NCBI GenBank assembly: GCA_008828725.1
Contig: MEHQ01003935.1
Coordinates: forward strand, 155,352 to 219,351
DNA length: 64,000 nt
Origin: Saccharina japonica
Lineage: Eukaryota; Sar; Phaeophyceae; Laminariales; Laminariaceae
Direction of reading: 5' to 3'
Each line of letters opens with the position of its first letter. Positions within the stretch are counted from its first letter, which is position 1. A program made the position numbers and the translations under genes. Shown here piece after piece: positions 11,345 through 23,600 of this stretch. Under the pieces are notes generated by a model. The model made no database searches. It was not told the origin of the DNA and saw only the letters and a list, made by a program, of their open reading frames with translations.

Positions 11345-14300
11345 CACCCACCCCCTCCGAACACTCAAGCGACACCCACCCGCCCTCTTCCGCGCGCCTG
11401 AATTTGTACAGATTACCGGGTGTGAGTTCTGCGTGGAGCTGCAAAACAACCCGGTCCTCTCCGCCGCGTTAGCTCCACCCTTGGGAGACGAAAGTTTCGG
11501 AGAAGAGTTAGGGGAGCGCGCTCTCAGAGACATTTGTCGCCGCCGGAAAGCACGACAGAGCAGTGATGGCGATCAAAAATGTTGCGCGCCAGGACAGGTT
11601 GGACCCTGTGACGGCAAGGAGTCCTCCCCGTCAACCATAACGTGGCCAGAGTTCGTGTCCGTATTTCTCCCCCTCGGACAGTGGGAGGTAGAAGCTTGGG
11701 AAGGAGGCAAGGGGGAGGACAAGGAGGGGGAGGCAGGCAGGCTACCGACGTCTCTGGTGGGGGTAATGGGTGGTCTTGGGGAAGGGGAGTTGCAGCTGCT
11801 TCGAGTGGCGTTCGCAACGGTGGCTGCTGGCCGTGGTTTCGACGATGGGACGGTGTCCTTGACAGAGTTGAGGGCGGCGTCAGCCCAGCTTGATGGGGTG
11901 GAACCACCGGAGGAGCCGGTCCGTAAAGCTCTGCAGGTAAAGACAAAATACGTGCGATGTTACTTTTTTTATGAAAGCGTCGTTCCAAGTTTGATGCTGT
12001 TCAATTTAGGTGTTGAGGTGAGGGGGAGGGGAGGGGTACTCGTGTTACGCATGGCCGTAGTCGTATGACCGTAGATCCTCGCATCTTTGCAATGCCGCGA
12101 CGGAGCACGTCGGGTTTTCACTGACCAGGCAGGCATTGTGTGTACCAAGTGAAGCGCCGTGAGGTGTTGGGTGCGGGGGGGAGGGGTGCTCATGTTTGCA
12201 CTTGACTTTCGGTATTCCCTAGATCAACCCCGAATAAATAACCCACGGAGACGAAAATCAAATATTATTCGGCGTCTGTTTGGCGTAGGGGTCGGTAAAA
12301 CAGTAATTGTTTAGAAGAAAAGTGAACATGGAGTACATATTGTAAGTACGGTACCTGAGTTATCTTCAAGATGGATCAAGCATTCGTAGGACCGTCTACC
12401 CGCCCAGTTCCAAGATACAATTCGAATGAGTGTGGTATACGATTAATACTACATGTTACATACCCGATACCACAACCTACATATGTACATATGGAGGTGC
12501 AGTAAATGGGCGTCTTTGATATACTTCTTACCACTCTGTCCCGAAATATGCATACCGTTTGGATCAAATACTCATATAAAACGATTCTGATATTTCGGGA
12601 CATCGTGATAGTTGTTCCATTGTTCCTGTCACTAACCACACTTTGCCGCGCTCCATGCGTGACACGACAATGCAGGTCGGCGCAGAACGAAACACATTAC
12701 CAGCTCTCGGGCGAGGAGATTCAACCCGCTACTCTTTCCGAGACTTTGTGCTTCTCAGGGCAGTGTTGGCGCGGGAGGTAGCGCCCCTTGCAGATGGCGG
12801 TGGTCCGGGGTTTGCTTCGGGTTGGAGGCTTTGTGCGCTGATGTTCCTTCGAAGGTGAGGGAACCTACAGCCAAAAAAAGATCTTACAAACAACCACCTT
12901 CCGTAGTAGTCGTCGGGGGTATTTTCTCGGAATATTCTTCTCGTTGCCGACAAACAATCCACTTTTCAACTCGGCAAAATTTGATTAGGTAATATTCGCA
13001 ATGTATTGTTGACATCATGCTTCATACCATATCTGGTGAACAATCGTGGTGTACGTGAGGGTTGGGAGCGGTCACAACGCTAGCCCGTTTCTAGTTTTCA
13101 GTTAAGAGGTGACAATATGTTGATTACCATCCAAAGCCTTCGGACGACTCGGGCTTAACTTTCGTGAAGCACCTGTGGCTGTCAGTGCACGTACACTCAG
13201 GGTATATCCCGGGGTTCCCTAGGCACTACAAGGGTTGTCACATTTGATACAACCCAGGGTAACAATCGCTTCTGTTTCGAACTAACCGTTCCTTCACTCC
13301 CAACGGCAATCACCCCCTCCCTACTTCTCACCCCTCCCCCCCTCCAGAATATTCGTCGCTGTCTCTGACTCTGACAACGGCCAGCAAGGCACAAGCAATG
13401 CTACCGAAAATAAACCCCTCTCTTCAGCGAGGAGTTCAACCTCTGGCGAAAATAACTATGCAGCCGAAGCTAGCACCGACAAGTTCGTCTCGGCGGCCTT
13501 GTCGGACCCCGAAGTTGTCCGATTCGTAGCGATGCGCACGATGGTTACATGTGGAGGCGAACCCGCCGACATCACGCTCAGGGAAGCTCTGCACCAGCTC
13601 GGGCGAGGAGGTAGTGAACGCTCGCAGGCAGGAGGTGTCGGAGGAAGAAGAAGTGGGGTAGCGGGAGAAGGAGCGGACGCTGTTCGATGGGAAGACATCG
13701 AAGGGTTACTGTTCGACCCTTATGATCCCGCGAAGATTATGGCTAACTCACCGTCTACAGTTTCGGTTTCCTCGACAACGTCTGCTAAGGGGGCGCAAGA
13801 AGAGGAGGTGAGGGTCGTACCCCGTCCGGAAAAGGCAGTCTAAACGCCACAACGTTTTGATGGAAGCTCGGCAAATACAGCATTTTTTTGCGATACCGGT
13901 GTGCGTCGCGAATCCATTAATTGGGGGGCGTATATATCTTCGAGCACACGTCACTGATATGCCATGTGAAGGTTTCCGTGTGAATCTTGAACAGACCAGG
14001 AGTCGACTTATCAAGGATCCAATCTTTAGGTTGTCAAACGCCTAGCCTGACCTTTTTTTCGGCACCATTATGAATGGAAGAGTGGGGCGGTGTTTCTTCA
14101 TGATTTACAGGGGAAACAAACGATTGGTTTAACGAATGTCCTCATAGTTTGTTGAGGCCAAGGAAAACTGCAAAACGTAGGGAATAGGTTTCTTATCGCC
14201 AGCACTCGACTGCAGTTTCAATTATTTCTGCAAAAGTGAGCTGAACAAACATTTTCACGTATACTTTATCCTATCCATCGCGGGGTCGTATTGAAGATAG

Positions 14301-14568
14301 CTACGTTAGAATCACTGGATACCCGTTTAATCTCATTCCCTTTGAAACGTTACCGGGTTTTGACACGCCACCGGCGGTGAGTACCATTCCCGTTACCGCT
14401 AGCGCTACCGCTACCGCTACCGTCACCGGCCCCGCTACCGTCACCGTTACCGTTACCGTCACAGTTACCGTTACCGTTACCATTACCGTTACCGTTGCCG
14501 TTACCGTTACATTTACCGTTACCGTTACCGTTACCGCCGTTACCTTTACCGTTGCCGCGTTACCGTTA

Positions 14569-14602
<34 letters not shown>

Positions 14603-17600
14603 CACCGTCACTGTTACCGTTATCGTTACGGTTACGGTTACGGTTACGGTTACGGTTACGGTTACGGTTACGGTTACCGTAATCGGTACCGTTACCGTTA
14701 CCGCAGTTACCTCCGTTACCGTTACCGTTACCGTTACCGTTGCCGTTACCGTCACCTCACCGTTACGGTTACCGTTACCGTTACAGTCACCGTTACTGTT
14801 ACTGTTACCGTTATCCGTACCGTAACCGTTACTGTTACTGTTACTGTTACCGTTACCGTTACCGTTGCCATTCCCGTTACGTCTGCCGCTACCTACGATA
14901 GGTGTACGAGCTGGCGACTGACGCGGAAGCCAGCATCATTTACGCGCTCATGGTAGACGGCGAGGTGAAGGTTTACGACGCAGCAGGACCACTGGGAAGT
15001 GAGGGGGCAGGGCCGCTATGGTCCTGTCAAGTCATAACGCATGACCCCTCTCCGCGATCCCTTGGGACCGAGGCGAGGGGGCAGTATCGCCGGTGGAGTG
15101 ACAGCGTTGGTCTGAGCGATCCGGACTCGGCAACAAAGAGCGGGGAGACAGGCGAGCAAAGCTTACGGGCCGGCCGGCTGAATTTTGATGTCAATCGGAT
15201 GTGTGGGGTAGCGTGCGTGCAGTGATTCCAGTAGCACAACACTCGTAATTCACGCGTAATGGGCCCAAAGTTGAGACGGTCACGATCGTTATAGCGCTAT
15301 ACGCGGAATACCTTGGCCCTGTTTCCTGGTCCCGGACTCAAAGGGAGGTATACCGATTACTGACAATGTTGCATGAACTTACCTCTACGTTTAGGGAAGA
15401 TGGACGGTGTCGTGTGTGGGAGTCTAATAGCACCGTTCCGTGTTTATGGGGGTGCCACAAGGCCAAGGAACGCGAACATAGTGTTAAACTCCCACCGCTT
15501 TCCTTCTCCCTCCCAATGACCCACCTGTGACACATTTTCCCCAACACTCAGGGACCCGTACATCCCCAGAAGATGCCCGACGAGAGAGCAAGGCCAGCGC
15601 CCGGTGCCTGCTGCGTTTGCGGCCACGCGCTAAGGTGCTCTTCCCCTGCCCGGGCACGGGAATTATCCTCGTCAACTCATCAGCCGGCGATCGTTGCGTC
15701 CGGTTCCATGAGACGGCCGCCCTACGCCGAATATGTCGAACGCGCCTGGACCTACCGCCCCCCCCGCGCTCATCGCTGACGGATGGGCAGGGTTTGTTCG
15801 ACGTCATGGCGTTATTCGAGAAGGCGGCGACGGCGGCGACGAAGACAGGGACGGTTATCGGCTCGACGGAGTGTTCGTTGCTGGATCTCGTTTTCTTGCC
15901 GGAGGTGTCGGTTTTGCTGGGATTGGTCGGCGGGCGGGCTGAGGTGCGCGACGTAGAGAATTACACGATGCACATTTTTCTAGTCCAAGCGGTGTGATTG
16001 CTTTTTTTTCACCGACATGTTCCATACGAATCGTGCAGGTCATGAACTAGATGATCTACTGCAGATCGTAACGTGCCGTTATGAGACGTTGTGCAGAATC
16101 TGTTTAGTACATATCCAACTCAGGAGACACCTTTAGACCGTGCAGGCAATACGACTGCCACCCGGCAACATGATGTGCAAGATCATGCATATCAGGAATA
16201 TATCTGCCCTGACAAATCCAGAGCCTTAAGGGGGGAGCGATAATATTTCTTGTCTGACGTGTGAAATATCCGATGTACCACTTGTAGCACATGCCCACCA
16301 AGGGGGTTAACACGTTATTTTAGTGCTGAAGTGTACATAAACCTAATCCTCAATCTAGTTCCAAATGTGTTGTCCCCGAAACCTGTGGCGACCTCGACAT
16401 CTTGTCCTTCACCGACGTTTTTTTTCCTGGCCCGTTACTCAAAACAATGTTAACATTGCTTTGGTACTCGTGACGATCATCCAGTGAATATGCGGCTCCC
16501 ATCCGGCAATATTTAACTATTTTTTACCTGTGTGGCGACTTTATTTCAGCAAACAAACGCGGTCCATCCTCTCTACCACCTCTGCTTTCTTCTCTCTTGC
16601 CCCCTCGTCGGGACAGGTGCACGCGTTCTGCTCGGATACAGGCCTGGTGCTCGCTGTCTTTGCCGGGCACGCGCTTTCCGTGAACTGCATGCTGTGGATA
16701 CCCTCTCAGGTGATGCGGAGTCATGTGCGACGTTATCTACGGTAGGGGGGGGGGGGGGGGGTGTACTCATGTTGTGCACGGCCGTAGTCATATGACCATA
16801 GACCCTCGCATCCCTACAATGCCGGGACGGAGCGCGTTGGGTTTTCACCAACCAGGCAGACATTGCTTGCACCAAGCGCGAAACGCCGTGAGGTATTGGG
16901 CGAGTCGCATGGAGGGTGAGCTGCATCCTGCTAAGAACCGCCTCTGAGGCGGACTTGCATATGGACGACAGCTTCAATGAGTTAATTTAATTTCTGGTGT
17001 GGCCACTTCCGGAGACAGCAATGGGTTTTACTATGTAACTGCCTCGCGGACGCCTTACCATATTAACACTACGTGATACGACCATTCCCCTTGTGCGGAA
17101 CAAAGGTTCTCCACCCCGCACAAATGATCTACTCGACCGCCAGCTGTGGTGACCGCCAAAAAAAAATAACAAAAAAAAACGGCACCCTGGTTGTCTAGCT
17201 CACGCAGCGAGTGGCGTGTTTTACAGCGTCGTTGCCAACCGACGCCAACCCAACCTATAAATATATCATATATTGGTATGGGGGGGGGGGTAGCACCATT
17301 TTTTTGTTGCAGCCCGAGGCAGTATTTCTGACTGATGGGAGGTTCTCGACCGAGGAAGCTACCCAGTAGGGACCACACCCTGGACAATAGCCTATTGAAT
17401 ATGCCTCTTGGTCTGTCAATAGGTTGGGGTATCGGCACCTACTGAAACCTGCAACAGGAGAGTCAAATCTGTCCACCGATACCTATTTCCTTTACCCAGT
17501 AGGCTCAGAGAAAATGGTACAATAGGCTATCGTTCTTAGGATCTAGACATGTTCAGTAGGCTATTGTCCAAGGTGTGGTAGGGACCCAATGCCACCTTAT

Positions 17601-20600
17601 AAGGGTGGCGGCTTATTCTCTGAGCTCCTGACATGAGGAGCTCGAATATCCCACCCAAAGCACGACTTGACTAAACAAAACTGTTCGCTCAACCCGACCC
17701 AACGTTGTTTGTATGCGCTAATCTTACGCAAACAGTCTAGCAAAAACAAGTGTCACATGTAATGGCATGGCTATAACCTGAAGTTGCTGACTTGAGGACC
17801 TTAACTGGTCAGAAAATATAAACTATTGAGCCGAAAACTTCGACCCCTACCGTTTTGGGCTGAGTCTAAAAGGCATGCCTTACTGTGTATTGTTACTATA
17901 ATTTCCGTTACAGAACGAGACTACGACTATACTCCGAAGTATATAAGAAATCTGCCCATCGGGCTAATTAAGTGTGTGTGCCTTTTTTCTTTAAAAAGGC
18001 AAAAAAAACAGTGCTTTGGGGAAAACATAATAATAAGAGTTCTTCAAAGTGAGGAGCGTCAGAAAATTGAAGGTGCACACCACTGCCGTAACATGCGTCT
18101 ATACGACGTTTGCTACACTACGTAGTAGGGGCAGCACCTACTATTTCGGGTGCTCTTCGCTGTAATCTTAAGAGCTCTTCTATACATCAGAGCATTACCA
18201 GACTCAAGTGTTTGCGTCAATCCAGACACTCCCTGAGGTATTCTTCCACTCCAGAGTTTTTGGAGCCTATCCTGTGACCACTGACTATCTCTTTCGCGAC
18301 TATTAATAGTTAATGTGAGCACAACAACAAAAACAATACAGAATAAGAAGTAGTGGCGAGGCGCAGAAGGTTTTGGCTGCGATAACCTGGTGCCGATATC
18401 AACAAAGAAAAACTCGCCCACTTCATATCGCACGTATAGAAGACCTTACGTAAGAGAAACCATGAATACCCCGCATGTTCTTTATGTACTCCTGCGCGAA
18501 AAGTCAGTACCGAGGTGCGCGTGATATGTATGTTGATGCGGGCTTTACGATAGGGGTACAGGTTTTTGGCCAAAACTAATCTGGCCGACGGGGCTCCTTA
18601 ACCGAGGAGCTACCCAATAAGGCATGCCTAATAAGGCATACGCCTTATGACTTCTCACCCAATAACGCATGTCTTATCGTTGGAACTCCATTAATATTTT
18701 ACGATATGATTCGTTATAAAACCTGGGCACAGATTCATCCCACGGTATACCATAAAGGGGTTGCGGTTAGCTTTTACCTCCTGAGGCAATAGTTTATGAT
18801 CGATTGAGCTCCTCAAGTGAGCAACTACCGGTTGGTTGGTGTGACAGTTTTACGATAATAGTTAGTTTAGGACTAGCGCATACAGCGCATACAGCGCATA
18901 CAGCGCATACAAAAATGTTGGTCGGGATGCGCGACCAAGCGTCTTCGAAGTCGTGCTTCGGGCGAGAGATACCTACCGAGCTCCTCACGTGAGGAGTGAG
19001 CTCAGAAAACAAGCCACCCCACCCCTCGCTCCATTGGAACCATTATGTTTTTAATCAAAAGTCAATTTCGGGGGTCAGGTGTAACTCGTAAAGCTCTTCA
19101 TGTGAGGAGCCTCAGAAAAACGAGGTGTCACCCCGAATACCGTAGTATGTGTTTCACATGATATATATAATATATATACTATATATATACAATGGGTACC
19201 CCGATTTCAGGGCGCCCAGTATAAGAGCGTTCGGGGTTTAAAGAGCGGTCAAATCGGCATGTCCCACCTATACTAAACTCCATGTATTTCCCACTACATA
19301 TTATATCATCGTGTAGTTAAGAGCGCCTGTTTTGGCTTGTCACGGGGCTCTCTTAAATCGGGGTACCCACTGCTGTAGCGCAACTATTTTTAACCCGTGG
19401 ATCGGTGCCCCGACGTCCCCTCCTCAACGACTGGACGGCTCCAGCTGATGCTTGTCACAGGATCGGCCGACACGACTGTGAGGGTGTGGGATGTCGGACA
19501 ACATCTCCTGCCCCACGCTGACGCATGGGCGTGCGCAAAGAGACGCTTGCTCTACACCAACCAGAAAAACTGCAGAGCACACGGCGGGAGCGATGGCGCC
19601 ACCGAACTCTGCAACGACACGTCAACGCTGGAGAATGTCTTGATCGGACGCGATACCGGGGGCGACACGAATGACTCGACGGCGGCACAGAAGAAGGCCG
19701 ACCAAAACTCCGTCGCCGAAAAGACGGATACCGTCGTGTCCATGGAAGGTGCCCGCAACGCCGTCCGTTCACTGCGGCCGGAAATTTTGCGCCAGGCAGG
19801 AGCCCGTGCTACGTGGCGCACAGGCCGTGTGACGGCAGTGTTGGAACAAGCGGGGAGACCTCTAACCAATCCTACGGGGGGGACGGCGGGGGTTGCGGTG
19901 CTGGCGAAAAAACCTGGGAATAACCCGCTGATCGAGGTGCAGGATTGCCGCTTTAGCCTTTTTATTAAATACCGCAGTAACATTTAATCGTCGCTTTAAA
20001 TCGTATAATACAGTGGTTGGGATTAACGAGGCCCCTCTAATGCGATCAGCCGGAGACTCTTACCCAGGGTACTACCCCCGTGCTGATTCGACAATGATCG
20101 ACACGAGATCTCGTCGCAGAGAGTCATTGCTCCGGTAAAATAAACTCTGGGTAAAACACGTACTGTAAACGTGATCCCGCGCTAAGTCCAAGTGCTTTGT
20201 CCCAAACAAAAGTAGGCGAGTGCAGTTCTGAGGGGGTAAAAGCAGTGAAGGCTGTTCGATATTTGGCCTAGCCGGCGCTTGCGGCAACAAACGTTTTGCA
20301 GTATCGAAGGTTTTACGCTTTACCCGTTTCACCGAGATAATAAGCTCCATTCGCATCTGCTGCGGCTACGCTTCACGCGCTTCAATGGACCCACTCCTCG
20401 ATATCATCTTCTAGAACCAATATGTCCTGAATTAAGTGTTTTTTGTTGTTGTTTGGTGTCATATCTGGTGTTTTTTATATCACACGAAGTATAGTACCCT
20501 ATCGATACCACCATCTAGCCAAAATAGTGCCGAGTTTGTTGCCCTCGGCGTGCAGGCTACTTATTTTGCTGACTTGACCTTTCTTTTTTTTTATTCACAG

Positions 20601-23600
20601 TAAACACACGGTTTGTCGATCGCGACTTTTCGTTCAGGTAACATACGACGACGGTGAGATAGAGCTCGGCGTCGAACCGCGCCGCCTACGCAAGCCGGAT
20701 GAGGCCCATCGTGGGGCTATGAATGGCGCTCGGGCAGCGACTGGGCCGGACTGGAAACACCCAGCGGTTCGCCCAGCGACGGGCGTCAGGGTCGCCGTGC
20801 ACGGATACTCCGAAGCGCAGGTTTCCAAGCTAGTGGTTGGCATGATTGGAGGTAAGAAGAGCGGTTCGCGTAGGTAGAGGTTGTAGTTTTGAGCACAAGA
20901 CGCGTGCCACGGAAGGGTTGCGCATATTTTTTCCCGAGGCTCCTCGCCTCAAGGAGCTTTTATACCTCGCACAAAAAACGATTTCTGAGATGACCCGATC
21001 AAAACTCCCGTGGCGTACTACTGTAGGTACACCACGAAAGCTGCTGTAAAACACTCGCTGTGTTACACCGATATTAGGTGACTCTTCAGTCGAGGAGTAT
21101 ACTAATAGTCAGTAATAGTCAGTAATAGTCCATATTAGTCAGTAGTAGTCAGTAATAGTCATTAGTAGTCAGTACTAGTCAGTAGTAGTCAGTAATAGTC
21201 AGTAATAATCAGTAATAGTCAGTAATACTCAGTAATAGTCAGTATTAGTCGGTACTAGTCAGTAATAGTCAGTAATGATCAGTAACAGTAAGTAATATCA
21301 GGTAGTCAGTAATAGTCAATAATATCTATTAATAATACTAATCAGTATTAGTCGGTAATATCTAGTACTCATCAGTATTAGTCGGTACTAGTCAGTAATA
21401 GTCAGTAATAGGCAGCCAAAAAAAGACACAGTACCCCTATCGCAGCACAAGCGTTTCTCACTATCAGCGGGTGGTCCTCAACCATTGTAACTGAGAGGAA
21501 CTATCCAACATCTTCGGAGATGTGATCGTGTATTTTACATTGTTTGTCGTTACATACCTGCCAGTAGCTGCCCATCTGATTGTGTGTCGGGCTTCGCTTA
21601 CAGTTTCTCTCAAAGTCGGATGCTGGGCGAGGTGCAGAGCTCCTCAAGTGAGGATCATCATAAACTCCATCTGGTAGGCGTTACACCTATTTTAGCACGC
21701 GTCATATGTGGTTTTGGAGGAGAGGAGGGGAGGCAATTTGCATGCGTTATATATTGTCGGCTGTAAAGTGATGGGGACGTGTGGGGGTGTTGGCGCGCAA
21801 AAATCAACCTCAGCATATACTACCGATGTTCTTGAACGTTTTACGCTTTCGTATGTCCACACGATATTCGTTACGGGGATATGGGTATGGATGCGCGGTG
21901 GACTCCTCCGTTCGTCAATGTCCTTAGCCGATGTTACTTTAGTTCTTCACTAGACCCCACACCTATTGAGATCACCTGCACGGCGTCGTTTCATGAGCGG
22001 GACAAACGTGTCCTACAGTAGGCCAGGCTGATGCAGTTACTTTAATGCTCTGGTATATTAGAGGAGCTCTATCTTGACGTTCGAACCATTGCTATTGCCC
22101 GTTCTACTCAGGTGCAGCTGGCGCTTTCGGGCCTGCATCCTGCGGGCCTCCCGCTCCACCCAACCGGTCGGAACTGGTCGCCGCTCTCGAAACAGTCCGA
22201 GGAAGAGCTGCTCACGCCGCCGCGGCCGCTGGTGACGGAGCTCCCTGCGGCCGCAACAGTGACGTCGATCGTTTGTCGTCTTCCGCTGCCCTAGAAGCCG
22301 CGCTTGAAGCGACAGACGTAAGCGACAACGATCTCCAGGAACTCGCCGGTGCACTCGCCATGGAGGCGGCCACCTCTTTCCTCTGTCTGCAAGCGACCAG
22401 CCAAGAAAAGCGGTGTCGATTGGCGTGGGCTGCAGTGGCGCTGTCGCTAACCCGAACGCAGTGGCCGCCGCTCCCAGCACCGTCGCTGACGGCAATAACA
22501 CTGGCCTCGGACAGCGAAAAGGTTACGAGCCTCGACGCAATCGGTCGGTTGCGCCGCTGGGACGGTCTACGGGTGGCGGTACCGTGCAAGCACATTCTCT
22601 CCGGGAGTGAAGACGACGATGATAACCACCGCGCTCAGGTAACGTGCCTAACATACCTACCTCTGGCGATGCTGTTGGCGTCGGGGTACTCCGATGGAAG
22701 AGTCCGCTTGTGGGACCCCTGCGCTCAAAGACATAAAATCGCTCCACCGCCACCGAACGGCAGAGGTCACGGTAGCGGAAACGGCCGTAGCGAAACCGCA
22801 GGGATACGGGGTGCAGGTGGTAGTTCAGGTCGGCACTTGCGCATCTGGCCGGGAGTTTATGTGAAGGCTGCGGAAGAGTGGACGGAGGACGGGGAAACGT
22901 TTGGCTGCATCGCGAATTTTGGCGCCGTGGCTAAGGCACCGCACCGAGACGAGAACGGTGGTAATGTCAGCGGTTTCGTGAAAGTGAAGGCGTTACACTC
23001 GATAGTGTTACCTGGGGGTGGCGCGACTTCTCTGGTTGTGTGCGATCCGGAGTGCGCGCGACTTTCGCGAAGGATGGACGAAGAGAAACCATGGGATCCG
23101 ACGTCCGCCGGTGAGTACTTTTCTGGATGAAAACACTCGATCAAAGCAAGACGGCTGCCCTCCCCACCCTCCGCAATCTTAGAAGAAGCGCAATGACATC
23201 CGACCTAAAAGCGAAATGATCAGCTGCCGCAGCATGCTGGAGCACGATCTGGGAGGAAAAAGGTGTACAATATCGACAGAAGAAACAGCAGCAGCAGCAT
23301 ACTGGAGAACGATCCCGCATGAGAAAATGTCAAAATTATCGACAGGAGGACAGATCTGACTTCGTATGATGCGTCTTAATTTTTTTCAAGTGCACGTTCT
23401 TTACCGGGGCATTTGCTTTGCGATTCGTCTCGCTACCTTCGCTTCGCCTTGACTCATCTTTAATGAAAAGTGCATACCATTTCTATTGTTTTTCATGCCC
23501 GGGGTTAGCTACGCGCGTCTACATAGAGGTTTTCCCTTACAATATACATGGAAGGTATATTGTGGGTCTTCCTCAATTCGTCGATTTTCGCGGAGTATCT

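Noticed and set aside
14377..14956. Val-Thr and Arg-Tyr repeat frames; possible telomere-like repeat
   Set aside because: Artefacts of (ACCGTT)n. The unit is not a known telomere repeat, it is internal, and it lies between two phase-0 exon ends.
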